Below are positions 52,843 to 63,111 of a DNA stretch of 64,000 nt, one piece after another (positions within the stretch are counted from its first letter, which is position 1; each line of letters begins with the position of its first letter). Location of the stretch: the NCBI GenBank assembly GCA_963210315.1, contig OY723240.1:1860001-1924000 (forward strand), in the 5' to 3' direction. Below the pieces are notes generated by a model. It searched no databases, was not told where the DNA came from, and was given only the letters and a program-made list of their open reading frames with translations. The translations under genes and the position numbers were made by a program. This stretch comes from Rhynchopus euleeides (lineage: Eukaryota > Euglenozoa > Diplonemea > Diplonemida > Diplonemidae).

Positions 52843-54333
52843 TCAAAAGTAATCAACACACCAACACATGCGCGTGCCTGTCTTGTGGCAACATCCAGGG
52901 GTGTGGGGGTGCTTGCCTATCACTCGCACCAACAGCAAGGCGGAGAGATCGCCCACTTCCCGTGAGAATATTCCCTCGGTCTCTGACGCCTGCGTTGGCA
53001 CGGCGGGGAATCCTCTGCGTAGCCCGGGGACAGTGGGAAACTCGTGGGCCACGTCCTGGTTGAGGGCGAGGAAGAACAAGTCGCTCGTCCCCTGCACCCC
53101 GAAGGGCCTGTCGTTCAGTACATGCTTTGCTGCCGACAATGCCGAGTCAGGAGCTGTCACCGTCACCGACAGGGAGAGGATGTCGAGCGCGTGGCTGTGG
53201 AGGGGTGGGTCAACCTTGTAACCCTTCCAGAAGTCAAGGGCTGTGTCCTCCAAGTTTCCACCGTACGTCTTGGCCACTGCAGTGTACCGCTCCCACATAG
53301 CTTGCGTCACCCCGTTTTGTGCGAAGCGGAGAGGGAACGCGACGTCGATGTAGGCCGGCTCTTCATCCAGGGATGCACACCCCTGCAATGTCATCGGGTT
53401 GAGGTATCTCGCCGCTCCCCAGAAGTAGTAGCTGGCTTCGCTCGAGTTAGTCCATCTGGTGGCCATTCCGTCACCCAACACCTTGTGTGCCGCTGCCTCC
53501 GGAGTATCCAGCTCGCCTGCTGCAGTGTAGGTGCTGATGAGGTCGTCGATGTCCTTCCACACCTCGTCCGGCCCCCCGCAGGCTGGGACCTGTGCGTTCT
53601 GGTACCTGGACAGGAAGTCGAAGAGCGGATCCGTCACCCGCACAGCCATCTGCAGGGCTTCGAGAACCCCTGACACACCTGTGGACTGCAAGATGGTGGC
53701 AGCAGCAATGAGCGAGGCCGACGGTGTCGCTGTTGCCCTGATCTCCTGTGCGATGAACAGGAAGAGTGGCTTCACCCGAACTGCGAAGTGTCGGTAGCTG
53801 TCGAGGTGTGAGATGAACCTTGTGTCAAACAAGAGCGGGGCACGCACACAGGGGGTGCTGGAGCTATCGTCGTCAAGCTGCAGGGAAGCTGTAATGGTAT
53901 TCAGGGCGGAGAAGAAGGCCTCCACCGTCGTCGCCTCTGTGATTGCCATGCGGTGTTCATCGCGCACAACACATTTCAGCGCCTCAACCTTCTTTTTCTC
54001 CACCAGACGGCTGCGCTCGCTGGCCACCATCCGAGCAGTAACTAGCGGGACCTGCCTTTTCATCTCGAGGAGCTGCGACTTCCTGACCCCACGTGCCACA
54101 CTGATCTGCATCGCCTTCCACCGCGTCTGCCGGCACCCGGGTGACAGGACGTAGTTCATCGCCCTGATCACCCGGTAGGCGAGACCCAACTTCGATGAGT
54201 CCCCCTTCACGAACGACGCGAAGTCACCCAGCACGTTGTTGGCCAGGTGAGCGACACAGCTCACGAATGGGACGCCCCATTCCTGGCACAGGAACCGCGA
54301 GCTTCCCCCATCTGCCCCGCCACGGTCCCTCAT
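52843..54333 (-). CDS. hAT-family transposase, N-terminally truncated or 3' exon
   Basis: 496 aa from ATG at 54331-54333; an in-frame TAG lies at 54340-54342. It starts within the central domain (FVSCVAHLANNVLGDF, matching the CxAHxLNL segment of hAT transposases), continues through RWKAM and an alpha-helical middle, and includes a C-terminal hAT-like dimerisation segment (LDFWKGYKVDPPLHSHALDILSLSVTVTAPDSA read in two parts, about 370-410). The BED finger and first catalytic Asp region are missing. A candidate splice acceptor (TGTATTTCTAG before TGGCGG) sits at the start on the minus strand, so either upstream exons lie to the right or this is a truncated relic. The last residues (HKTGTRMCWCVDYF) look non-conserved. 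Function, if any, would be transposition or a domesticated role. Confidence 0.65.
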   Translation of the reverse strand: MRDRGGADGGSSRFLCQEWGVPFVSCVAHLANNVLGDFASFVKGDSSKLGLAYRVIRAMNYVLSPGCRQTRWKAMQISVARGVRKSQLLEMKRQVPLVTARMVASERSRLVEKKKVEALKCVVRDEHRMAITEATTVEAFFSALNTITASLQLDDDSSSTPCVRAPLLFDTRFISHLDSYRHFAVRVKPLFLFIAQEIRATATPSASLIAAATILQSTGVSGVLEALQMAVRVTDPLFDFLSRYQNAQVPACGGPDEVWKDIDDLISTYTAAGELDTPEAAAHKVLGDGMATRWTNSSEASYYFWGAARYLNPMTLQGCASLDEEPAYIDVAFPLRFAQNGVTQAMWERYTAVAKTYGGNLEDTALDFWKGYKVDPPLHSHALDILSLSVTVTAPDSALSAAKHVLNDRPFGVQGTSDLFFLALNQDVAHEFPTVPGLRRGFPAVPTQASETEGIFSREVGDLSALLLVRVIGKHPHTPGCCHKTGTRMCWCVDYF

Positions 54334-54392
54334 CCGCCACTAGAAATACACTTGCCACAGGCCGCACAAAAAAAAATACGACCATCACCCTC

Positions 54393-55149
54393 CATGCTTG
54401 CTGCTAAATGATATTGGGATTGGGACTTTCGGGGTCCTCGCATTTTTTTTGGTGGCGAGATATGTGCATTTTTATTGGGGGCGAGATTGGGTGGGTGGGG
54501 GTGGGTGGGCGCAGCCCCCCCACCCACCCACCCACCCGGTGGCAGGCATGTCGCTAAGCGTCGGCCGTCGACCCCGTGATTTTGGGTTTCCACCCCCCAT
54601 AAAAAAGCGGCAACCCGGCTACACTGGTTCGACGGTCGACGTCGAAGGTTTTGCAGGAACATATGCTCGCTACCGTGGCCTCCGGCGGCTGGGGGGCTCC
54701 GCCCCCCAGACCCCCCTGGAGCCCTTCGATACCCATCAAGTCAGGGAATCCAACCACTCCAGTAGCCTCAGGCCTCAGGAGGACGCAGCCAACTCACACA
54801 GGATCTACGCCCACAATGAACATATGTTCACTACCGTGGCCTCCGGCGGCTGGGGGGCTCTGCCCCCCAGACCCCCCTTGTAGCGTGTGCCCATGGCCAC
54901 CCACCAGCCACGGCACCAAAGGTGGCCAATCGTCGACACTTTGACGCACAGTAAATGGCCCCCAATAACTCAAAAAAATTGAGTAGGGTCGCCGTGAAGA
55001 GAGTTTGAACCGTTGATGCCAAAAACGACCCTCTTGTGTGGAAGAACGACGCTGTGCCACCCCCATTTTCCTAACAAACTCGCCCCCAAAAAAAATGTAT
55101 TGGGATTCCGAAATTTGGCTCAAAAATCTCACATTTAGCAGCATGCATG
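54393..55149. mobile_element. 757-bp hAT-like miniature element inserted upstream of CAP gene A
   Basis: TIRs CATGCTTGCTGCTAAATG (54393-54410) and, inverted, CATGCATGCTGCTAAATG (right end 55132-55149). Flanked by TCACCCTC on both sides (54385-54392 and 55150-55157), an 8-bp duplication typical of hAT elements. The paralogous CAP copies B and C have the empty site CCATCACCCTCCTGCCACAG at 59348 and 63060. The compound hairpin repeat is nested inside. Confidence 0.8.
54543..54877 (+). repeat. Compound hairpin repeat, copy 3
   Basis: CATGTCGCTAAGCGTCGGCC at 54547, a short GTCGAC segment, TTTTGCAGGAAC, hairpin at 54663-54717, spacer with GACGCAGCCAACTCACACAG, second hairpin at 54824-54877. Nested in the hAT-like element. 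Confidence 0.8.
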
Positions 55150-55158
55150 TCACCCTCC

Positions 55159-55199
55159 TGCCACAGATAGGTTCGAGAGCACACAGCACACGGTACATC
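55159..55199 (+). promoter_or_regulatory. Candidate 3' splice site and 5' leader of CAP gene A
   Basis: CACCCTCCTGCCACAG followed by ATAGGTTCGAGAGC and, 33 bases on, the ATG. The pyrimidine-rich tract and CAG are identical in copies B (about 59350-59366) and C (about 63063-63078), as expected for an intron acceptor just before the signal-peptide exon. Inference only. Confidence 0.4.
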
Positions 55200-57086
55200 A
55201 TGAGAGGGGCGTTAGCGGCAGTCACTGTTCTGTGCGCTGTGGGTGCACACGGACAATGCGACTCTGACCTTTCTTGGTGCGCCTCCTTCACGCCGCAGGT
55301 GGCACCTGCATCTGCAGACAGCACCGCGTGTGGTGGGTCGTCGCCGGACTCATGCAAGTCGGCGCTGTTGGACTGGCAGGTGGCCAGTGTGTTGGCACAG
55401 CACAACCTGTACCGTGAGAAGCACGGGGCCTGCCCAATGACGTACAACAACGACATCGCAGCTTACACCCTGGGGAGTGCTGGGTTTGCCACAACCTGCA
55501 GCACGGGCTCTCTGACGCGCAACAGCGGGAGCGGCTATGGCGAGAACATTGGGATGGTTGGGAGAAGCGGGATCGACGCCGCAACGTGGGACCCTGCCGA
55601 GGGTGTGAAGAACTGGTACTGCGGGGAGGAGGGTTGCTACGACAAAAACAACAGTGGCTTCAGCAGCGACACAGGGCACATGACGCAGGTGGTGTGGAAG
55701 AAGTCGCTTGAGATCGGGTGTGCTGTGTGCCACAGGAGGTCGAGGTTCTGGATCAACCCATCCTCTCTTCTGTCTGTGTATATGATGTGCAACTACAAGG
55801 AACCGGGTAACTATGGGGGCCAATACGATGAGAACGTCTTGCCACCGTTGACGGTGCCTTCTGGCTGTGCGGGTGGGTCGCCGACACCTGCACCTCTGAC
55901 ACCCACGCCTCCAACACCGACACCTGCAACGCCTGTGCCTCCAACACATTCACCCCCGACACCTATGCCTCACACGCTTTCACCTGCGACACCTGCACCT
56001 CTCGCACCCATGCCTCCAACACCGATACCTGCAACCCCTGTGACTCCGACACCCACACCTGCAACACCTGCGCCTCTGTCCTGCGAAGTCCCTGATACGG
56101 CCGCTGGTGCGTGCGGTGCGGGTATGTCGCGGCGGTGCGTGCTGCGCATCCTGCACACGGGCAGCGTGCTGAGCGTGGCACACTCGCCCGACGGGATGGA
56201 GATCGTGGCAGGCGGGGCCGACGGGGTGGTGCGCGTGCTCAACGCTGCGACTGGGGCACAGCTGCGGTCGCTCGCGTGCGGTGGATTTGCCGCACACGAC
56301 GTGTCCTTCTCGCCGGACGGGGCGCGTGTCGCAGTGGGCGGTGCCGGTGGGCGTGTTGTTGTGTGCGATGCCACGACTGGGGCGATGCTGCTGGAGCTGG
56401 AGCAGGGGAATGTGGCGGCGGCACCTGTGCGGCGTGTGCGGTTCTCGCCGGACGGGCGTCTGCTTCTGGCCGGCGGGGTGGGGGAGGACGTGGCCCGCGT
56501 GCACGACGCTGTTGCGGGTATGCGGCCGGAGCTGGTGCTTCCCAGGCACGTGCGTGACCTTGCGTTTGCACCTGCTGGTGCTGGTGCTGGCGGGGCAGCA
56601 CTGGTGGCGACTGTGCAAGGCGAGGCTGGGGAGGCCGTGCGCATCTTCGCCCTGGACAACGGGCAGCAGGAGGCGGCGGTGGTTTCTGTTGGGGCGCATG
56701 TGACGGCGCTGTCCTTCTCGCCGAACGGGGACGAGCTTGCGCGTGGGATGGACGACGGGACGGTGCGTGTGGGGCTGTGGGCGGGTGCGAACAGCAGCAG
56801 CAGCGAACGGCTGCGGCTGGTGCACGGGTCTGGGTTCGTCTTGGACGTGCAGCACTCGCTCGACGGGCGCCTCGTTGCCGCTGTCGGGGTGGGCCCGGTG
56901 GTGGTGTGGGGCACCAGCAGTGGGGCAGAGGTGGCCGAGCTCGTGGGGCACGCGGGAGGTGTGCGCCGCCTCAGCTTCTCCCCAAGGGCACACGTGTGGC
57001 CACGGCAGGCCACGATGGCCAGCTGCTTGTGTGGGACCTGTCCGGGCTGTGAGCTCCCACCTGCAAGCAACCCTGTCACAGAATGA
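55200..57086 (+). CDS. Secreted CAP-WD40 protein, copy A (C-terminal frameshift)
   Basis: 628 aa. Signal peptide 1-18 (MRGALAAVTVLCAVGAHG); CAP (SCP/PR-1) domain about 50-215 with GENIGM, HMTQVVWKKSLEIGCA and MCNYKEPGNYGGQYDEN, the two CAP signature motifs; an extra loop (FWINPSSLLSV) absent from copies B and C; a short Thr/Pro linker about 225-293; then WD40-like repeats. At about 56981 a C is missing from a run of five C present in copy B. The frame changes and the seventh WD blade (GHDGQLLVWDLSGL in copy B) is replaced by an unrelated 30-residue tail. The protein may still be made but with an incomplete propeller; a sequencing error in the C run is possible. Secretion is inferred from the signal peptide. 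Confidence 0.85.
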   Translation: MRGALAAVTVLCAVGAHGQCDSDLSWCASFTPQVAPASADSTACGGSSPDSCKSALLDWQVASVLAQHNLYREKHGACPMTYNNDIAAYTLGSAGFATTCSTGSLTRNSGSGYGENIGMVGRSGIDAATWDPAEGVKNWYCGEEGCYDKNNSGFSSDTGHMTQVVWKKSLEIGCAVCHRRSRFWINPSSLLSVYMMCNYKEPGNYGGQYDENVLPPLTVPSGCAGGSPTPAPLTPTPPTPTPATPVPPTHSPPTPMPHTLSPATPAPLAPMPPTPIPATPVTPTPTPATPAPLSCEVPDTAAGACGAGMSRRCVLRILHTGSVLSVAHSPDGMEIVAGGADGVVRVLNAATGAQLRSLACGGFAAHDVSFSPDGARVAVGGAGGRVVVCDATTGAMLLELEQGNVAAAPVRRVRFSPDGRLLLAGGVGEDVARVHDAVAGMRPELVLPRHVRDLAFAPAGAGAGGAALVATVQGEAGEAVRIFALDNGQQEAAVVSVGAHVTALSFSPNGDELARGMDDGTVRVGLWAGANSSSSERLRLVHGSGFVLDVQHSLDGRLVAAVGVGPVVVWGTSSGAEVAELVGHAGGVRRLSFSPRAHVWPRQATMASCLCGTCPGCELPPASNPVTE

Positions 57087-59399
57087 TGTGTCTCTGGAGC
57101 CTTCAGCCAGAAGTGTTCCGCTACCGCCACCTCCTGCATGCGACCTGCATCTGTTTGTGTTCCCCAGGTCATGGCGGGTGCTGGTCCCTGGAGTCTGCAA
57201 CATCTGTGTGTTTGTGACCACTTGCATGTCGTTCTGGCCCAGTTGAGGCAGAGAAGTGTACACTCCCTCTGTCCCAACTGGTTCAATGCGAAATATTTTC
57301 TGCGATGCTGTTCTACCGATCTTTTTGGTTGAATTCCCCTACCCCCCTCGTTCCCCTACCCACTCATTGTTGTTTCCCTTCCCATATGCCCATGAGGCCC
57401 AAAGTCCAATGCAGCTCTTTGTTACGACTTTCGAGACAATCTCTGTGAAGGAGCGAACTAATGAAGGATATCGGACGCACGCCGTGTGTGTGCAGTTTGA
57501 TGACGCAGCATGGCAGAGGGCACCTACAATTTGAAACGCTTCTTTTTTGCCTGTTCCCAGCGGCTCCCGGAGCGATGTCACGAAGTGGCGAAGGAAGTCA
57601 TCGTACGACTGAAGCTGTCTGCGAATCGCACCTTCATCTTCACAGTGGCTTCCGCAGCCTTGACACACGCAGTGTTCTCCCGATGGCGAGTTTGGGGGCG
57701 AAAGTCGCCAATTGTATGTTTTCCCCCGAAAGCCCGATGGCGAGTTTCGCCTTTTTTTTGGCGGTGGGGTTTTTCACAGATTTTAGACGGTTTTCCCACT
57801 CAGCGACGTGCACAACTTCCCAACAACGAGCGTCTCTGGTTCCTGCCCCACTACGAACCGCGATTGATCCAAAGAGTCCAAGAACGCGACGGAGAAGCCA
57901 GATGTTCACTACCGTGGCCTCCGGCGGCTGGGGGGCTCCGCCCCCCAGACCCCCCCCCCGTGCCGTGCGGCTGTCGAGTGTGCCTGTACCATTTGGTGTA
58001 CCATGGCAAGTGGGAAGCGGCACACCACCAGGAGTGCGGCATGGTTGTGAGTGAAGACGGAGTACGTGCAGACTACCATCCCTGCACAACGAAGTCTGTA
58101 CGACTTCCTCGCTGTCCACTCACACCGCACACTGCAGAGAGTATCGATCAGAACGAATGTTGTTGCGGATATACGTGTGCATTGCATGACGCACTCGCGC
58201 GCGAAGCGCGCGAGAATTTTTTTTCTATACCATCCAAAACACAGCGCAGCATTGTGTATAGGAGGAAATACGATACTAGAAAGGACTGGCGTCATCACCT
58301 CTGTCATGTTTCCCTTTCTTCGTGCTCCACCACACCTTCTGTACTTCAGACAACACAAACACACAATAGCCGGTCGTGAGATTTGTGCAGAGGAGTGGTG
58401 GAAGCGGTCAACAAAACATTTTTCTTCGTTCCATTTTTGTGTTTCCATAGCGCCAAGTAAGATATCGACAGAAGGACGTCTAGTACGCGTATTTTTTTTC
58501 CGGCTTCCGCAGCCTTGACGCACGAGCGTATGCTCGACTGTCTTTTTTGCTGTGGCTGACCAGGGGTTTTCTCTTTTCGTCGTCAGTTCTGCCTGAAGCT
58601 CCCTCGTTGAGCGTTTATTACGTTTGATCACGTATAAAACGCGTGGGAATCGTCTCAACGTTTTGCTCAACGCCACCTTCACTGGTGGTATGTGTGCATC
58701 TGCATCACATGTGAGTGAGTCTAGGAGACCAAGGTGCTTCTTCACACGCGGACTCGTGCTTGCAGAACAAGCACTCGGAGGTTTGTGGGCTCTTCACTGA
58801 TAATCTCAACAGATGTCCACACGCCTCGGATCTTGCAGTCTTGCTCCTTGAGCTGGCCCCACTCTAACCCGAGGGGCTTCTCGCCTGTGGGGTGGGACGC
58901 CGAGCGGTCATTGACACTCACAGAGTCAGCCCACTCAAAGACGTGCCCACCCCATGCACACTGCACTGGCTTGGTTCATGACCACTGCCTGTGACTCGAT
59001 CTGTGCCGCCTGAGCTGCCAGCAGAGCTTCAGCCCCACCACACACCCGTCTGCCTCCCCCCTGCCCGCCCACCCAAGCGAAGGGACGTCAATTCTGTGAT
59101 CCCCTTTTCTTCGACTGCACACCACCCGGCCCCCACACCCCCACACCACGCTGCAGGACTTCCTTGGGGCGTGCAGTGCGGACTCGAAGGCGGAGACATC
59201 ACCCACTCCCGTGAGCTTTGGTTGAGGTGCACACCAGTGTTGTCTGATTAGCTGTCCACCCCAGCTCACGTGTCCCCTGTGTGGAGGGGTCACGGCCTGG
59301 AACCCTGCCCGCTTGTTGTGTCTAGGGGTCTGTGTATTCTTGACGACCATCACCCTCCTGCCACAGATAGGTTCGAGAGCACACAGCACACGGTACATC
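57087..59399. other. Intergenic A-B, with an 0.85-kb insertion
   Basis: Relative to B-C, an extra segment lies at about 57665-58501, flanked by GGCTTCCGCAGCCTTGAC at 57647-57664 and again at 58502-58519. It carries a lone hairpin repeat at 57902-57957 and an inverted CGCGCGC/GCGCGCG hairpin at 58195-58215. 58742-58966 (minus) encodes a protein-like stretch (FEWADSVSVNDRSASHPTGE) conserved in the B-C spacer. No complete gene called. Confidence 0.55.
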
Positions 59400-61442
59400 A
59401 TGAGAGGGGCGTTAGCGGCAGTCACTGTTCTGTGCGCTGTGGGTGCACACGGACAATGCGACTCTGACCTTTCTTGGTGTGCCTCCTTCACGCCGCAGGT
59501 GGCACCTGCATCTGCAGGCAGCGCCGCGTGTGGTGGGTCGTCGCCGGACTCATGCAAGTCGGCGCTGTTGGACTGGCAGGTGGCCAGTGTGTTGGCACAG
59601 CACAACCTGTACCGTGAGAAGCACGGGGCCTGCCCAATGACGTACAACAACGACATCGCAGCTTACACCCTGGGCAGTGCTGGGTTTGCCGCAACCTGCA
59701 ACACGGGCTCTCTGACGCACAACAGCGGGAGCGGCTATGGCGAGAACATTGCGATGGTTGGGAAGTGGGGTATCGACGCCGCAACGTGGGACCCTGCCGA
59801 GGGTGTGAAGAACTGGTACTGCCAGGAGGAGGGTTGCTACGACTACAACAACGGTGGATTCAGCGGCAACACAGGGCACATGACGCAGGTGGTGTGGAAG
59901 AAGTCGCTTGAGATCGGGTGTGCTGTGTGCCACAGGAGGTCGAGCTACACACGGGTGTATGTGATGTGCAACTACAAGGAACCGGGTAACTACGGGGGCC
60001 AATACGATGAGAACGTCTTGGCACCGTTGACGGTGCCTTCTGGCTGTGCGGGTGGGTCGCCGACACCTGCACCCCCGACATCTTCACCTCCACCACTGGC
60101 ACCCCCAACGCCTGCACCTGCAACACCGGCACCTCTGACACCAGCACCTCCAACATCTGCGCCTCCGACACCTGCACCCCTGACATCTGCACCTCCAACG
60201 CCTGCACCTGCAACACCCGCACCTCCAACATCTGCGCCTCTGACGCCTGTTCCTCTGACACCCGCACCTCCAACACCTGCACCTGTGACATCTGCACCTC
60301 CAACGTCTGCGCCTCTGACCCCAGCACCTGCTACACAGACACCAACAACGCCTGTGCCTCTGACACCCGCACCTCCGACACCTGCGCCTCCAACACCGAC
60401 ACCTGCGACACCTGCACCTCTGACACCCATGCCTCCAACACCCACACCTGCAACACCTGCGCCTCTGTCCTGCGAAGTCCCTGATACGGCCGCTGGTGCG
60501 TGCGGTGCGGGTATGTCGCGGCGGTGCGTGCTGCGCATCCTGCACACGGGCAACGTGCTGAGCGTGGCACACTCGCCCGACGGGACGGAGATCGTGGCAG
60601 GCGGGGCCGACGGGGTGGTGCGCGTGTTCAACGCTGCGACTGGGGCACAGCTGCGGTCGCTCGCGTGCGGTGGATTTGCCGCACACGACGTGTCCTTCTC
60701 GCCGGACGGGGCGCGTGTCGCAGTGGGCGGTGCCGGTGGGCGTGTTGTTGTGTGCGACGCCACGACTGGGGTGATGCTGCTGGAGCTGGAGCAGGGGAAT
60801 GTGGCGGCGGCACCTGTGCGGCGTGTGCGGTTCTCGCCGGACGGGCGTCTGCTTCTGGCCGGCGGGGTGGGGGAGGACGTGGCCCGCGTGCACGACGCTG
60901 TTGCGGGTATGCGGCCAGAGCTGGTGCTTCCCAGGCACGTGCGTGACCTTGCGTTTGCACCTGCTGGTGCTGGTGCTGGCGGGGCAGCACTGGTGGCGAC
61001 TGTGCAAGGCGAGGCTGGGGAGGCCGTGCGCATCTTCGCCCTGGACAACGGGCAGCAGGAGGCGGCGGTGGTTTCTGTTGGGGCGCATGTGACGGCGCTG
61101 TCCTTCTCGCCGAACGGGGACGAGCTTGCGCGTGGGATGGACGACGGGACGGTGCGTGTGGGGCTGTGGGCGGGTGCGAACAGCAGCAGCAGCGAACGGC
61201 TGCGGCTGGTGCACGGGTCTGGGTTCGTCTTGGACGTGCAGCACTCGCTCGACGGGCGCCTCGTTGCCGCTGTCGGGGTGGGCCCGGTGGTGGTGTGGGG
61301 CACCAGCAGTGGGGCAGAGGTGGCCGAGCTTGTGGGGCACGCGGGAGGTGTGCGCCGCCTGAGCTTCTCCCCCAAGGGCACACGTGTGGCCACGGCAGGC
61401 CACGATGGCCAGCTGCTTGTGTGGGACCTGTCCGGGCTGTGA
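59400..61442 (+). CDS. Secreted CAP-WD40 protein, copy B (intact)
   Basis: 680 aa from an ATG 34 bp after the candidate splice acceptor. Signal peptide 1-18; CAP domain about 50-212 (GENIAM, HMTQVVWKKSLEIGCA, VMCNYKEPGNYGGQYDEN; many Cys consistent with disulphides); Thr/Pro/Ala-rich linker about 218-355 built of TPAPPTSAP-like units, likely O-glycosylated; WD40-like propeller about 370-680. I count seven blades, each with S-P-D/N/K-G (AHSPDGTEIVAGGADGVVRV, VSFSPDGARVAVGGAGG, RFSPDGRLLLAGG and on to LSFSPKGTRVATAGHDGQ), enough to close a ring. CAP proteins are secreted and often bind sterols or lipids or act in defence and cell interactions. A WD40 ring behind a signal peptide is unusual. The linker is about twice as long as in copy A. 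Confidence 0.92.
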   Translation: MRGALAAVTVLCAVGAHGQCDSDLSWCASFTPQVAPASAGSAACGGSSPDSCKSALLDWQVASVLAQHNLYREKHGACPMTYNNDIAAYTLGSAGFAATCNTGSLTHNSGSGYGENIAMVGKWGIDAATWDPAEGVKNWYCQEEGCYDYNNGGFSGNTGHMTQVVWKKSLEIGCAVCHRRSSYTRVYVMCNYKEPGNYGGQYDENVLAPLTVPSGCAGGSPTPAPPTSSPPPLAPPTPAPATPAPLTPAPPTSAPPTPAPLTSAPPTPAPATPAPPTSAPLTPVPLTPAPPTPAPVTSAPPTSAPLTPAPATQTPTTPVPLTPAPPTPAPPTPTPATPAPLTPMPPTPTPATPAPLSCEVPDTAAGACGAGMSRRCVLRILHTGNVLSVAHSPDGTEIVAGGADGVVRVFNAATGAQLRSLACGGFAAHDVSFSPDGARVAVGGAGGRVVVCDATTGVMLLELEQGNVAAAPVRRVRFSPDGRLLLAGGVGEDVARVHDAVAGMRPELVLPRHVRDLAFAPAGAGAGGAALVATVQGEAGEAVRIFALDNGQQEAAVVSVGAHVTALSFSPNGDELARGMDDGTVRVGLWAGANSSSSERLRLVHGSGFVLDVQHSLDGRLVAAVGVGPVVVWGTSSGAEVAELVGHAGGVRRLSFSPKGTRVATAGHDGQLLVWDLSGL

Positions 61443-63111
61443 GCTCCCACCTGGAAGCAACCCTGTCACAGAATGATGTGTCTCTGGAGCCTTTGTGTTC
61501 CCCAGGTCACGGCAGGTGCTGGTCCCTGGAGTCTGCAACATCTGTGTGTTTGTGACAACTTGCATGTCGTTCTGGCCCAGTTGAGGCAGAGAAGTGTACA
61601 CACCCTCTGTCCCAACTGCTTGAGTGCGAAATATTGAATGCGATGCTGTTCGCTTCTACCGATCTTTTTGGTTGAATTCCCCTACCCCCTTTGTTCCCCT
61701 ACCCCCTTTCTTGTTTCCCTTCCCATATGCCCATGAGGCCCAAAGTCCATTGCAGCTCTTTGTTACGACTTTCGAGACGAATCTCTGTGAAGGAGCGAAC
61801 TAATGAAGGATATCGGACGCACGCCGTGTGTGTGCAGTTTGATGACGCAGCATGGCAGAGGGCACACACAATTTGAAACCCTTCTTTTTTTGCCTGTTCC
61901 CAGTGGCGCCGCGGAGCGATGGCACGAAGTGGCGAAGGAAGTCATCGTACGACTGAAGCTGTCTGCGAATCGCACGTTCATCTTCACAGTGGCTTCCGCA
62001 GCCTTGACACACGCAGTGTATGCTCGACTGTCTTTTTTTCTGTGGCTGACCAGGGGTTTTCTCTTTCGGACCGATATCCGTCCGAGGCTTCCTCGTCAGG
62101 GTGTGCTGTTCTTGCACCGCCACCCCACGCATCGCACCGACTCGTGCCACGCGTACTACATTTTTGTTGGCCTCTGCTGAGAAGGGCAGAAATGAGCCAC
62201 CTTCCTGTGCCACACTTTGGCACAGAGTGAGGACCCTTTTGTTTCCCCACCCCTCCCCCGGAACAGTGCTCCCGCCCTGATGTCACATTCCTCGTGCCGA
62301 CCTGGAAGGGTGTTGGCACGGGACATGATCACGGCTCAAACACTTTCAACACCCCAATGATGAGTCGCGACGAGTCTGCCTTTCAACATGTCTCGATTCA
62401 AGGTGTTCATTTGGGCGGGATCATAGTATCCCGGCACTTCCTGATGCAGCACGGCCAGCAGGTGCCATATCCGCTCCTGTGCCACGTGCGGAACTGTTGC
62501 TTCGGACAGAGACAGAATGTATGTTCGAGGGTTTGTCTGGCAGCATGCTGAGGCGGTGCATTGAGCTGGCCCCACTCTAACCCGAGGGGCTTCTCGCCTG
62601 TGGGGTGGGACGGCGAGCGGGCATTGACACTCACAGAGTCAGCCCACTCAAAGACGCGCTCACCCCATGCACACTGCACTGGCTTGGTTCCTGACCACTG
62701 CCTGTGACTCGATCTGTGCCGCCTGAGCTGCCAGCAGAGCTTCAGCCCCACCACACACCCGTCTGCCTCCCCCCCTGCCCGCCCACCCAAGCGAAGGGAC
62801 GTCAATTCTGTGATCCCCTTTTCTTCGACTGCACACCACCCGCCCCCACACCCCCACACCACGCTGCAGGACCTCCTTGGGGCGTGCAGTGCGGACTCGA
62901 AGGCGGAGACATCACCCACTCCCGTGACCTTGGTTGAGGTGCACACCAGTGTTGTCTGATTAGCTGTCCACCCCAGCTCACGTGTCCCCTGTGTGGAGGG
63001 GTCACGGCCTGGAACCCTGCCCGCTTGTTGTGTCTAGGGGTCTGTGTATTCTTGACGACCATCACCCTCCTGCCACAGATAGGTTCGAGAGCACACAGCA
63101 CACGGTACATC
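61443..63111. other. Intergenic B-C, no complete gene
   Basis: Homologous to the A-B spacer without its 0.85-kb insertion, but with about 0.45 kb of its own at 62100-62560. The minus strand repeats the FEWADSVSVN stretch at about 62560-62690, with a different frame downstream. The empty hAT-like insertion site is at about 63060. Confidence 0.5.

Noticed and set aside
55970..57286. Long minus-strand frames opposite CAP-WD40 genes (also 59990-61601)
   Set aside because: Antisense shadows of GC-rich WD40 coding sequence; low-complexity Arg/His/Pro products.
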